Source: Candidatus Binatia bacterium (GTDB lineage: Bacteria > Desulfobacterota > Binatia > HRBIN30). Taken from it: a stretch of DNA of 64,000 nucleotides. Made by a program: the position numbers and the translations under genes. Each line of letters opens with the position of its first letter. Position 1 is the stretch's first letter. Location: the NCBI GenBank assembly GCA_026415395.1, contig JAOAHD010000007.1, forward strand, positions 779,304 to 843,303, written 5' to 3'. Of the stretch, positions 51,504 through 62,093 are shown piece by piece. The notes under the pieces were generated by a model. The model did not search any database and was not told where the DNA came from. It saw nothing but the letters and a program-made list of their open reading frames with translations.

Positions 51504-53759
51504 TCAGCTCTGGGCGAGCCGAACGCGTACCGCCTGCGCCCGATCCGAGGCCCGTACCGGAAAGTCGATCACGAATCGCGTTCCGCGGGGAACATTGTCA
51601 AAGACGCGGATATACGCCTGGTGCTCGGAAAGAATCGAGGAAACGATCGCTAGGCCCAATCCCGTCCCATCCTTTTTGGTCGAGAAATATGGCTCGAATA
51701 GCCGCGCTTTGACCTCCGCGCTCATTCCGCAGCCCGTATCGGCAACTTCAAGGCGCACTGTCTGCAACTCCCCGAGCCACAAGGTGCTCACGGTAACCTT
51801 GGCCTCGCCATCTACCGCCTGGCATGCGGCCACGGCGTTATCCAAGAGATTCACGAGTGCGCGCTTCAGCGTTTCGCGGTCGAGATCGAGCGGAGGCAAG
51901 AGAGGATCCGCGACGAGCACAAATTCGAGGTCCGGATGTGCTTGCCGAAACAGAGCAACGGCTTCTTCCACGAGCTTGTTCAAGTCGCTGGCCTCCAGGC
52001 GAATTGCGGGCAGCCGAGCGAAGCGCGAAAACTCGTCGACGAGTTTCTTGACCTCCTCCACCTGTGTCACGATCACCCGCACGCACTCGTCTAAAATGGC
52101 ACGACCCTCGGCATCGAGCGCCACGGCGAGGCGCTTCTGCAATCGTTGGGCCGATAATTGAATCGGCGTAAGTGGATTCTTGATCTCATGAGCGAGGCGC
52201 CGGGCAACTTCACGCCAGGCCTCCATGCGCTGCACGCGCAAGAGATGGGTGACATCCTCGAAGAACAGGATCACGCCGTTCGGGCGCCCTTGCGCGTCGC
52301 CCAACGAACGAGCAGTGACGAGGGCGGCCAAAGGAGATTCCCCGCTTGCGAGCCGGAGTTGCTGTTGGACGTCACGCTGCGGGTATGCGGACACCTCTTG
52401 CACCATCTCCAGAAGCGGCGTCCATTGCTCTCCAACGAATACTTCTTCGCTGCGAGCTCCGGCAACTTGGGCGAGCCGAATCCCTAGCATCCGCTCCGCG
52501 GCAGGATTCACCGACGAAATGCGGCCCTCGCGATCGAGGGAAACCACACCCGCGGCAATATTTGCGAGCAGGCTTTCCACGTAGTTTCTGCGTTCAACCA
52601 GCTCCAAGTTGGTGCGCTCTAGCTGGTTGGTCATCTGGTTGAACGAGTCCACCAACACCGCAATCTCTTCGTCCGTGGCTGGCTCGATGCGGTAACTCCA
52701 ATTGCCGCGCGCAATTTCACGTGTTCCCTCCGCGAGTTGTAACAGCGGGCGGGTGATATTTCGTGCTTGGCGAATGCCGAACCAGGTGGCAGAGAAGATG
52801 AGCACCAGGGTGAGCAAAGCGAGGGTCAGGATGTAACTATTCTTGACCGGCTGGCGCATGATATTGAGCTGCCGGTATTCCTCGAACGACCGTGCAATCG
52901 TTCGTACCGTTTCCGCCACGCTGCGAGGGACAACGTAAGCGACCCAGACCGAGCCGATGACCTGACCGCCGTCGCCGTGGATCGGTACCCCTACCCGCAC
53001 CACGTCGGCCTTTCCCCAGCGGTGGGTCTCGGCAAAGTCATTGCCCCGCGCAACCCTCCGTGCGGCCTCGGTGGGTACCTCCGGTAAACGCGGTGCATCG
53101 CCCTCGCTCGCTTGCGCGAGAAGGCGCTGGTCGCTGCCGCGCAGCTCTATGTGCGCTAGTCCATATTCCGCGCGCTTTGCCTCGACCCATTGTTGCAAGG
53201 CTGCTGTCGGATCCGTCGCCAAGAGCCCGGCAGCTTGGCTTTGCCGACCCAACTCCCGCGCAAAGCGGAACGCCTGGTTTGCAGCAAACTGATAGTAGCT
53301 TTGCGCAATACTGACCGAGCCCTGTAACGCTGCCTCCACGCGACTGTTGAACCACGTTTGGAAGGCGAGTTGGAGGAAACCTTGCGCCACCCAAAACAGC
53401 AGGATACTGGGAGCCAGGGTCAAGGCCACAAAGGCTAAGACCAGGCGCGTGCGCAGGCGTGAGCCGAAGATCCCTCGCCGTCGCTCCCAAACGAGTTTTG
53501 CAACATTTCGTGTAACGAGGAAGACGAGAAGAATGAGCAGCAAGAGGTTGACGTTGATGAGCAAGAACGAGACTACGTTGTTGCTCATCGGGCCTGCATT
53601 CCTCGCCGGATCGTGGGACACCTCCCACCAAGCCAGGCCCACGAACAAGCAGCCGGCGACGATGAGCAGCCATGTCTCCCGGCGACGCCGTCGGCGCTCG
53701 TCTTCGGGTGGTTGCGAGTTGACTACCGTACCACCGCCCGTCGCGAATGGGGCACTCAC
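51504..53759 (-). CDS. NtrY-like sensor histidine kinase
   Basis: 751 residues from GTG 53759. Three N-terminal spans (about 30-48, 62-84, 105-130), an extracytoplasmic region to about 305, a fourth span (310-328), HAMP, a PAS domain (about 395-505), then HisKA with His524 in HEIKNPLTPIQLSAQRL and HATPase with the N-box NLLDNA (Asn641), DTGCGM and GTGLGLA. The layout and sequence are NtrY-like. NtrY usually pairs with NtrX; here the next gene on the strand, 139 bases on, is the receiver-LpxC fusion, so that is the likely partner. It is divergent from caiB. Confidence 0.95.
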   Translation of the reverse strand: MSAPFATGGGTVVNSQPPEDERRRRRRETWLLIVAGCLFVGLAWWEVSHDPARNAGPMSNNVVSFLLINVNLLLLILLVFLVTRNVAKLVWERRRGIFGSRLRTRLVLAFVALTLAPSILLFWVAQGFLQLAFQTWFNSRVEAALQGSVSIAQSYYQFAANQAFRFARELGRQSQAAGLLATDPTAALQQWVEAKRAEYGLAHIELRGSDQRLLAQASEGDAPRLPEVPTEAARRVARGNDFAETHRWGKADVVRVGVPIHGDGGQVIGSVWVAYVVPRSVAETVRTIARSFEEYRQLNIMRQPVKNSYILTLALLTLVLIFSATWFGIRQARNITRPLLQLAEGTREIARGNWSYRIEPATDEEIAVLVDSFNQMTNQLERTNLELVERRNYVESLLANIAAGVVSLDREGRISSVNPAAERMLGIRLAQVAGARSEEVFVGEQWTPLLEMVQEVSAYPQRDVQQQLRLASGESPLAALVTARSLGDAQGRPNGVILFFEDVTHLLRVQRMEAWREVARRLAHEIKNPLTPIQLSAQRLQKRLAVALDAEGRAILDECVRVIVTQVEEVKKLVDEFSRFARLPAIRLEASDLNKLVEEAVALFRQAHPDLEFVLVADPLLPPLDLDRETLKRALVNLLDNAVAACQAVDGEAKVTVSTLWLGELQTVRLEVADTGCGMSAEVKARLFEPYFSTKKDGTGLGLAIVSSILSEHQAYIRVFDNVPRGTRFVIDFPVRASDRAQAVRVRLAQS

Positions 53760-53819
53760 GGCGAGCGAGTTTAAGGGGACCCTATCGGGCCTGCAAGCCA
53801 GCCGCCGCGCGAGGCGACC

Positions 53820-55016
53820 GTGAGCAACGAGCTTCCGCTAGCAGGGATTCGAGTTCTCGACCTCGGCACCCGCATTGCCGCGCCATTTGCAGCAACGCTG
53901 CTCGCCGAGTTCGGTGCCGAGGTGATCAAGGTGGAGCTTCCAGGGAGTGGGGACTTCCTACGGCAGATTGGCCCGTTCGAGGGCGACTACTCCCTTTGGT
54001 GGGCGGTGGACAACCGCTGCAAGAAGTCGATCACGCTGGACCTGCGCAAAGCGGAGGGACGAGAGCTGTTCTTACGTTTGGTTCCTCACACCGATGTGAT
54101 TGTCGAAAATTTTCAGCCTGGGACTCTAGAGAGGTGGGGGCTGGATTTTCTTACGCTACGCGAGCGCAACCCGCGCCTGATTTTGGCGCGTGTGTCGGTG
54201 TACGGACAAACGGGCCCGTATCGAGACCGGCCGGGCTTGGATCGTATCGGAATTGCCTTTGGTGGGCTCTTGTACCTCACTGGGTATCCCGAGCATCCGC
54301 CTGTGCGCCCGGGAATCCTCGTGGCCGATTATTTGACGGGAGTGTTCAATGCCTTCGGGATCCTGTTGGCCCTGTTCCACCGGGAACGTGGCGGCCCGGG
54401 GCAATGGATCGACCTTGCGCTGTACGAATCCGTATTCCGTGTTCTCGAGTACACGGCTGCTGCCTACGACCGGCTGGGCTTGGTGCGCGAGCGCGAGGGC
54501 AACCGGCTGCGGAATTCGGCTCCGCTCGACAATTGGCAGACGAAAGATGGCCAGTTCATTTGCATCGTGGCTGCGGGTGACGTGCTGTTTCGTCGCTTAG
54601 CGCAAGCGATGGGACAGCCGGAGCTGGTCAACGATCCGCGTTTTGCGACGTTACAGGATCGTGCCGCTCACGCTGAGGAAATTCATGCCATCGTGGCTCA
54701 GTGGGTGGGCCAACATACCGCGACAGAGATCGAGGAAATTTTGGTAGCGGCCGAGGTTCCGGTGTCGCGGGTTTACTCGATTGCAGACATTTTTGCCGAC
54801 CCCCACTACCGTGCCCGGGGAAGCCTTACGGCGGTCGAGGATAGCGTGGTCGGCACGATTCGCATGCAGGGGGTGTACCCGCGCCTTTCGGAAACACCTG
54901 GGCGGATTACCCGGGGTGCACCTCGTTTAGGAGAACATAACAACGAGATTTACGGTGGCTTGTTGGGCCTCTCCTCAGAGGAGCAAGAACAACTGCGTAA
55001 GTTGGGGGTGATTTGA
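53820..55016 (+). CDS. CaiB/BaiF family CoA-transferase
   Basis: 398 residues from GTG 53820. Family III CoA transferase: opening LAGIRVLDLGTRIAAPFAATLLAEFGAEVIKVE, the catalytic Asp in GILVADYLTGVFNAFG, and C-terminal APRLGEHNNEIYGGLLG. It moves CoA between carboxylic acids; the acid is unknown. It fits the fatty or steroid acid metabolism seen elsewhere in the window. Its last bases overlap the rpiA start. Confidence 0.95.
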   Translation: MSNELPLAGIRVLDLGTRIAAPFAATLLAEFGAEVIKVELPGSGDFLRQIGPFEGDYSLWWAVDNRCKKSITLDLRKAEGRELFLRLVPHTDVIVENFQPGTLERWGLDFLTLRERNPRLILARVSVYGQTGPYRDRPGLDRIGIAFGGLLYLTGYPEHPPVRPGILVADYLTGVFNAFGILLALFHRERGGPGQWIDLALYESVFRVLEYTAAAYDRLGLVREREGNRLRNSAPLDNWQTKDGQFICIVAAGDVLFRRLAQAMGQPELVNDPRFATLQDRAAHAEEIHAIVAQWVGQHTATEIEEILVAAEVPVSRVYSIADIFADPHYRARGSLTAVEDSVVGTIRMQGVYPRLSETPGRITRGAPRLGEHNNEIYGGLLGLSSEEQEQLRKLGVI

Positions 55017-55711
55017 CGGTGCAAGACTCCGACAATGACCAAATTCTGACTGCCCTGGCGGAACGTGCCTTGGCCTTTGTTCCCCAAGCCGGAACGGTGG
55101 GGTTAGGAACTGGCCGGGCAGCTTCTGCATTCGTACGTGCTCTGGGCGCCTTGCCCGTAGAGCGAACGCGACGCCTGAGTTGCGTGGCCACCTCCGAGGC
55201 CACTGCCGAACTAGCCCGATCGGTGGGCTTGTCGCTCGTGACTTTGGCTGATGTGGAGTCGGTGGACGTGACCATCGATGGTGCCGACGAGGTGGCACCC
55301 AATCTCGACCTGATTAAGGGTTACGGAGGGGCGTTGGTCCGTGAAAAGGTGGTTGCGGCGACCTCCGCCAAGCTGGTCATTGTCGCCACACGAGACAAAT
55401 TAGTGCCTCGCCTGGGCATGCGCGGAAAGTTGCCAGTAGAGGTCGTGCCGTTTGCCTGGCCGTTTTGCCGTAGGAAATTGCGGGAACTGCTCGGCCAGGA
55501 ACCTTTATTGCGTCAAGACGGCAATCGACCTTACGTGAGCGACGGAGAAAACTACATTCTCGATTGTCCCATCGGACCCATCGATGATCCCCCACAGCTC
55601 GAGCTTGCGATCCGCGCCATCCCTGGCGTTGTCGGAACCGGCCTATTTCTCGGCCTCGCCAGCGTGGTTCTCGTTGGCGACCAACACGGCGTAGAGGAGC
55701 GCAAGCGGTAG
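55013..55711 (+). CDS. rpiA: Ribose-5-phosphate isomerase A
   Basis: 232 residues. Interconverts ribose 5-phosphate and ribulose 5-phosphate. GLGTGRAASAF holds the phosphate loop, TIDGADEV the catalytic Asp pair, and LIKGYGGALVREKVVA the Lys and Glu. Start TTG 55013 overlaps the caiB stop, or GTG 55019. It is co-directional with caiB, so coupled in translation, although the functional link is not obvious. It converges with the restriction gene. Confidence 0.93.
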   Translation: MTVQDSDNDQILTALAERALAFVPQAGTVGLGTGRAASAFVRALGALPVERTRRLSCVATSEATAELARSVGLSLVTLADVESVDVTIDGADEVAPNLDLIKGYGGALVREKVVAATSAKLVIVATRDKLVPRLGMRGKLPVEVVPFAWPFCRRKLRELLGQEPLLRQDGNRPYVSDGENYILDCPIGPIDDPPQLELAIRAIPGVVGTGLFLGLASVVLVGDQHGVEERKR

Positions 55712-55783
55712 GGGCAAGAACCGTGCACCATCGTACGCTCAGGAGCACCCACGGCGGTTCGCACCATCCAATGCATGCTGTCC

Positions 55784-58638
55784 TTAGCCTCCCGTCCGCG
55801 CTTCCTGGTATTTCATTACAAAGTCCCGAATCTCGCCAGGATGCTTCGCGACCGCCCAGTGCCAGAGGCCGAACCCACCATGGGTGTTCACTGCCTTTGT
55901 CCACTCGTCGAGATAGCGGCGCTTGACTTCGTCCTGTTCCGTATCCTGACCCTCCGTTTCCAACACGAGGTACTCACCGTTCTTGACCCGCACCAAGAAA
56001 TCGGACCGATACTTCCGCACGACGCCGCGATACACGTAGAGCACCTCAAAGCCCAGGTGGTTGTTTTTGACCCAGGCGGCCACCACGTGGCTGTGATCGA
56101 GCACAAAAGCGTCGGACGCCTCCCAGGTGCTGTCATAGACGCAGAAATTGATGTGAGATTTCTTCGTCCGCTCACACGGCTTGCCCGTGGACCAGGTGCG
56201 CATGTCCCCCGTTGAACGGATGGGATGATCGTGGTCGAAGACCGGCTCCAGCCGCTCGGTGTTCTCCTGCCGCACCGCCTCCCACACGTGTTGGACGACC
56301 CGGGACATATCTAGCGTGATGATTAGGCGTCGGCGTAACTCATCCTGATCGAAGGGCGGCGGCGTGATCGCAATGCGGTCCGACGCGATGAACTGCTCGA
56401 CGATCTGCACCAGTTGCGCGAGCAGCACTTCGCGGCTGCCTCGCCAGGTATGCTTCATCTGGTCGAACACGTCGCGCGCGGTCTCGAAGATGATGCGCTG
56501 GGTGCGGATCTCACGCGCCAGCCGCTCCAGCTCGATGCGATTGATCTTGGTCACGTCCGGCTTGCCTTCCAGGATGGGCGCCAGTTCGGCTACCTGCGCC
56601 GTTTGCGCCGCGTCCAGTTCCAGCGGACGCACGTTCGACCAGTCCAGCGTTAACCTGGGCTGAAACACGCGCTCGATGCGCACCACATTCGGCCAACAGA
56701 TTTCGAACTCTGCCTTCGCAGGATCGGGCTCGACCGCGGTCTTGGGCATTGGTGGCGGTGGTGGACCTTCTTCCCCGCCTTCGTGCGGCAAGAAGGTGAA
56801 GGGTACGCCGAAGATGTTGACGTACTCCGGCTCGAACAGCCCCGTCTTGGGGTTCACCTCGTAGGAGGTGCGCCTCAAGCCCCTCCCCACCACCTGCTCG
56901 CAAAGCAACTGGCTGGTGAAGGCCCGCAGTCCCATGATGTGGGTAACGGTCTTGGCGTCCCATCCCTCGGAGAGCATCCCGACGGAGATGACGTTTTGTA
57001 TCTTCTCCCCGGGTTGTCCTACCTTGCCCACCGTGTCAACAATCTGGCGAAGCCGCTCCGCCTGCTCCGCTTTGGTCAACTTGCGCGCCGCCGGGGTGAC
57101 GACCTCATCCTCCGCCGCGCTGTCTTCTTCTGAACCTTGCACAGCGACAAGCGGCGCTTCTTGCGCCTCGGCCTCACCGAGTACCTTCGAGTCGATATGC
57201 AACATGCGCTCGGGATCGCACAGCTCGTCGATGAGAATGCGCCGCGAATCGAATGCGTGCTTCACGCGTGCGGCCGTTTCAGTGCGGTTGCAGACGGTGA
57301 TCATCACGGGCGGTGTGGGTATTCCGGCTGCGCGCCATGCCTCCATCGTTTCGCTCCAGTCGTAGCCCAGCAGGTAGTAAGCGTTGAGCACCAGGTCGGG
57401 CAGCGGTTCTTCGGGGCTGGCGCGACGGTTGAGGTCGTCCTTGACCTCCGGGTCGTTGTAGATGTGGTAGAGGCGTGACTTGTAGGTCTTCGCATCCGGC
57501 CCCGCATCATCGCGCACCACGACGCGCGGGTCTTCACCAAGCCCGATTCGATGGCGTCGTTCAGTCCAAAGTCGCTGACGATCCAGCCAAAAAGCGCCTC
57601 GCCGCTGCTTTGCTTGCCCGATGGCGTGAAGGGTGTGGCGGAGAAGTCGTAGCACTTGAGGATTCCGCGCGAGCGGTGAAGCCGATCTAGGCCACCGATC
57701 CACACTGTCGCTTCCTCGGCGCTGTCCTTGAGGTCACGTTGGCGCAGGTATTTGCCTTCAGCCTCCCAATTGACGCGCCAGGCATGGTGCGCCTCATCGT
57801 TGATAACCAGGATGTTGCGGGCTTTGGCCATTTCGCCCAGCACCTCGCGGGTATAGGCCTCGTCGCTCTTCGCCCCCCGCTTGTCCACGCTCTTGCGCTT
57901 CTTGATCTGCTCCTCGCTCTCCCACGCGAGCGCGTGCCAGTTGCGCAACAAGACCTTCCCCTGCCGCAGCTTGTCGAGTAGGGCCGAGGGCACGATGTCG
58001 AAGGCCTCGTAGTAGTTGCCGGTTGCGGCCGGCTCCAGCACCTCCAGCCGCTTTTTCACCGTCAGGCCCGGGGCAATCACCAACACGTTCTTGGAAAAGC
58101 GCGCATCCTGCGGTGCAGCGACTTTGTTCAGGATGTGCCAGGCGATCACCATCGCCATCACGATTGTCTTGCCCGTGCCGGTGGCCATTTTGCAGCACTG
58201 GCGCACGAAATCCCCGCCGTCGCCGGGAATCTCGATGCCGACCCGCTCGGCGGCCGGCGATTCCGTGAGCCAGATGAGCGTCTCGACGGCTTCCAGTTGG
58301 CAGAAGAAGAACCGCTGGTCGCGCTCCGCATCGCGCCAGTGCCCGAGTAGACGCTTGGTGATGCTGGTGACATCCGGATAGCCCTTCTTGCGCCAGGCCT
58401 TCACGCGTGGACGGATTTGGTTGACCAGCGGAATCTCGACGAATATGCCGGGGTCATCAAAGGAGCGTGAACCCGGCGTCGCCACCACATAACCCGCCGG
58501 GCGCCGGCCTTCCACCAAATCGAAGGTGCGTGTCTCGCGGTCGTAGCGCCAGTGCCGTGCCGGCTCCTCGTAAGGCGAGTTGATAATCAGGCGGTCGATG
58601 GTGGTGCGCGGCGCCGCGATAGCCTCTAGCTGTTTCAG
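55784..58638 (-). pseudogene. res: Type III-like restriction subunit (DEAD/DEAH helicase-nuclease), frameshifted
   Basis: The N-terminal part (to about 57530) has Walker A MATGTGKTIVMAM and NDEAHHAWR; the C-terminal part has motifs GMLSEGWDAKTVTHIMG, VVGRGLRR, and a nuclease-like YRSDFLVRV..YLVLETEG. They lie in different frames: near 57528-57530 a GGG (CCC in the message) is one base short, so VKT-PRVVVRDDAG would be restored with four. The recognisable N-terminus RLIINSPYEEPARHW starts upstream of the first ATG/GTG/TTG, at a CTG (58636-58638) that overlaps the previous stop as CTGA. The nuclease Lys (E-x-K) reads E-T-E. It is probably non-functional, or has sequence errors. Confidence 0.82.
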
Positions 58639-58847
58639 GCGACTTCGGGGACGGATTCGAACAACAGCCGCCGGATGTCGATCCCGGGAGCGCGTTTCGA
58701 TAGGTAGAGCATCTCGATGCCCACGACGCGGTCCTGATCGTCGTAGTCGACAATAATGCCGGGCGAAACTTCCTCCGAACGGTGCGCGGGCGCTTCGCTC
58801 AGAGTGAGATACAGGGCATCGGCCTTCTGGTCCACTTTCAGCTTCAT
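58635..58847 (-). CDS. DUF2283 protein
   Basis: 70 residues (MKLKVDQKADALYLTLSEAP...GIIVDYDDQDRVVGIEMLYLSKRAPG) with the DUF2283 signature: D-x-x-A-D-x-x-Y and V-D-Y-D-x-x-x-x-V-G-I-E-x-L. DUF2283 proteins often pair with DUF4258 as a probable toxin-antitoxin set, here between the mod and res genes. The ATG overlaps the stop of the DUF4258 gene, and its stop overlaps the CTG of res, so the four genes form one coupled unit. It is intact. Confidence 0.88.
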   Translation of the reverse strand: MKLKVDQKADALYLTLSEAPAHRSEEVSPGIIVDYDDQDRVVGIEMLYLSKRAPGIDIRRLLFESVPEVA

Positions 58848-59088
58848 GGGAGCGTCCTCCTTCGATCGAAGAATGCCGTCACGACGTGCGGCGGCGTTTT
58901 TTCGCAGTTGACGATCACCCGCAATACCCGCGCGGAACGCCGATGCGCGCAAGGCGATGTTCCAGGTCCGGGTCCACCGGGTCCACCTCGGTCGCCTCCG
59001 GCGCGGTCAAGGCCTTTTCCAGCCAAACGGTCTGAATGCGTCGCTTCTGCAGAGCATCACGGGCATGTTCCGTAAGCACGTAGTCCAT
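58844..59088 (-). pseudogene. DUF4258 protein, frameshifted
   Basis: The first frame from ATG 59088 reads MDYVLTEHARDALQKRRIQTVWLEKALT and ends early at a TGA after RGYCG. The second frame gives RVLRVIVNCEKTPPHVVTAFFDRRRTLP, which is the usual DUF4258 end, and its stop overlaps the DUF2283 start. One base is missing between (about 58935-58950). The ATG overlaps the mod stop (TGATG). DUF4258 resembles RelE-like toxins. Confidence 0.75.
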
Positions 59089-61971
59089 CAGGCTTGCCTA
59101 TCCAAGGCGATGACCTTCAGGCTCTCGATCCCCCGGTCGTCCACGATCTTGACCGCGATGCGCTTGTGCTCGCCCGGCTCGAAGGGGAGCGACACCGTGC
59201 CGCGGTAGGCCTCGATGCGCTCTTCGTCGATCTCGGCCTTGAGGTTCCTTGCCAGCCGCGCGCAGCCCTCGTTGTCTCCGGCCATCGGGAAGAAGACCTG
59301 CCGCGGGTAGAGGCTGCGCCCGTCGTAGTCGGTATCGAGCATCCAGACCGCGATCCTGTCTGCGCCGCCCGATTCGATCTGGCCCCTCTTGGTGTTGTAG
59401 TAGTCGAATCCGTGCACAGAGACGCGGAGCTTGTCCTTGTCTTCGCCCTCGGCGATGCGCTCGACCTGCACGTCCGGCTGGCCGATGAGCCAGAAGGACT
59501 CGTTGCTCGCGCGCTTCTTCTTGAGGTCGTCGGTCAAGAGGTCGGCGTTCATCTGCACCTTGAGCAGCGTCACCCCCGGCCAGTTCGTCTCGTCGATGTC
59601 TTTCGCGGCCTCCGGGTCGAACTGGAAGGCGGCGAAGACGATGAGTTTTGGCTTAGGTACCAGCGTCTGCGCCTCCTCGATGGCCTGGGCCACCTGCCGC
59701 TGCTCGAGCGGCGCGTGCTCCGGGCCGAAGGAGACGACCACGCGCATTGGGTTGTACGCCGGCCCAGTCTCGCGCACCAAATCGGCGCCTTCGTCGTTGG
59801 GTTTGGTTTCGCCCTCGGCATGCAGCCAGCGGCAGCCGGGAAGCGGCTCCAGCCGGGCGAAGCGGATGTACTGCCCGTTCTTGCCGCGGATACCGGTCTT
59901 GAGCAATTCATCGCGCCATTCGGCCTGCCGCAGCGTCGCGCCGGAGCGGGCGATTGAGGCGTCCGCCGGCTGGGGCTTGTCCTCGAGAATCTCGTCCGGC
60001 GACTTGACAACCGGCGCCGGCACCGCCTCCACCGTGAAGGGACCGGTCACGCGCACCTTCTTGCGGTCCACGTAGGGCTGGTCGCAAAGCGTCTCCTGCG
60101 GTGCGTGGCGGGCGATGGCCTCGCCCATCTCCTGCTGCATCGCACGCCGGGCAGCGTGGAAAGCCTCGAAGGGCTCGCGCGCCGCCTTCGGCCAGTCGGC
60201 GGGAAACTCGAAGGGCACTTCCCATTCCACGAGTTCGTTGACCTTCACCACCTGGCCGCCCGGCATCGTGAAGGTCGCCGAGTCGGGCGCGAAGAAATCC
60301 ACGAACTGCCCGGCGCGGCCGCCCTGCGTGACCTTGAGCTTGAGCGGCTTGCCCCTGAGCGCGGCATTGAGATCGGCAAGCGCCCGCTCGATCGCCGGGT
60401 GCATGCGGGCATAGATGCCGTCGACCTCCCGATTGTTGGCGATGGACTTGAGCGTCACATGCGGCACGGTCTTGTACTTGAACCCGCTGCCCACGCCTTC
60501 TTTGGGATGCGCCAGCTCGTAGTAATCGAAGACGGCGGTCATCAGCCGCTGACGCGCGAGCGTGATCGCCACGCGCGAGGTGTCGCAGGTGATCCAGCGC
60601 CGGCCCCACTGTTCGGCCACGTAAGCGGTCGTGCCGCTGCCGCAGGTCGGGTCGAAGACCAATTCGCCAGGGTCAGTGGTCATGAGGAGGCAGCGTTCAA
60701 CGATTTTTGATGACGTTTGCACTACGTAAGTCTTGTCGTCTGAGCCCATGACATCCGCCCACAATGTCGTAATCGATGCTACTGGAAAATCGTCAAGATA
60801 ACGGATGAATCGCGGGGTCTTCCCGGAGGTGTAGATCCGCCCCGCGGTCGCTAGTCGCATCATGTTTGGTTTCGTCGTTGACCACTGACGGTTCGGCGGC
60901 AGCGAAAACCTCTTACCCTCCAACTCGAAATCGTAGAGGCAGGATTCCACACCAGCGAACATCGTGTGCAGGGCGGTCGGCTGGAAGACCCGAGCGTAGT
61001 TTGGTAGCTCGTGGGCTTCAGCGATTGCGATGTCCTTTCCGTTTGGAAGTCGGGCGTAGCGGTACTGCCCTGCGACGCCGCTATCCGTTTTGTCTAAATA
61101 GAGCTGTCTATACTTCAGCCGGGCTTTATCTTTGGCACACCAAACGATGAAATCAGCAATAGCGGTAAGACCAGCCGAGCCAAGACCCCCGTCTTTCGGG
61201 CAGTGATCAGGCCAGCGAAGTTGGCTGCTCCAAACACCTCATCCATCAACTCACGCACGTGGTGCACGTTCTCATCGCTGATCTGCACGAAGATGCTGCC
61301 GCTCTCGCTGAGCAGCTCCCGCGCCAGGAGCAGCCGGTCGCGCAGGTAGGTGAGGTAGGAGTGGATGCCCAGCTCCCAGGTGTCGCGAAAAGCGCGGATC
61401 TGCTCCGGCTCGGCGGTGAGGTCTTCGTCCTTGCCGTCTTTCAAGTCGCGCTTGTTGACGAAGGGCTGGAAGTTGGAGCCGTACTTGATGCCGTAGGGCG
61501 GGTCGATGTAGATCATCTGCACCTTGCCCGCCATGCCTTCTTTTTCCAGCAGCGAGTTCATCACCAGCAGCGAATCGCCGGCGATGAGGCGGTTGGTCCA
61601 GCCGTGCTTGTGCTGATAGAACTCGATCGCCTGCCGCAGCGGTTCCCTGGGCTCTTCCTCGAAGAGCCCGAGCTGCTGCGAGCCGCCGTTGCCGTTCTTC
61701 TTGCGCACCGCTTCGATGATGATGCGCGGGTCGATGCCCTCGTGAACGTGCAGCGAGACGGTGGGCACTTCGAACGAGGTGTGTTCGGTCTTGCCGGCCC
61801 AGACCAGTTGCGGGTCGAGGTGGGGATCGTACTGATAGCGCTTTTTCTTTTGGCCCGCGTCGGGGGCGGTGTTCGGCGTCACCAGCCCAACCGGAGGTTG
61901 TTAACGCGCTCCTTGTCCCGCTGCTCGTAGGATTCGATCGGGCGCTTGGCGTTTGTCTTCTTTGGTGCCAT
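59088..61971 (-). pseudogene. mod: Type III-like DNA methyltransferase (beta class), frameshifted twice
   Basis: Start ATG 61971 (MAPKKTNAKRPIESYEQRDKERVNN) is in one frame, then TPNTAPDAG...DPPYGIKYG... in a second, and the FDPTCGSGTTAYVA motif to the end in a third. DPPY (motif IV) before FxGxG (motif I) is the beta order. Two frame breaks: near 61896-61897 (a C run one short after GTTAACAAC) and at 61186-61190 (five C on the plus strand where six would keep ARKTGG-LGSAGL). Each needs one extra base. The methylase is thus likely inactive as written. It is followed by DUF4258, DUF2283 and res. Confidence 0.85.
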
Positions 61972-62015
61972 CGACTTCTTCCCGTCCGTCGTGTTATGCG
62001 CTGCTTCGGAAAGCT

Positions 62016-62055
62016 AGCCGGGGGCCTCGCCCCACTGCCGAGCACCGCCCCGGCT
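62016..62055. terminator. Inverted repeat between the acyl-CoA dehydrogenase and the mod gene
   Basis: Eight-base arms AGCCGGGG (62016-62023) and CCCCGGCT (62048-62055) lie 39 bases after the acyl-CoA dehydrogenase stop and upstream of the methylase start. It could terminate the incoming minus-strand message; no T run is present. Confidence 0.4.
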
Positions 62056-62093
62056 GCTCAGCCAATTCACCCTAGGAGAGATCGCGGCGGACC

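Noticed and set aside
57528-61190. Phase variation through homopolymers as the cause of the frame breaks in mod and res
   Set aside because: The runs are only three to six bases long, too short for the slippage seen in phase-variable genes; decay or read error is simpler.
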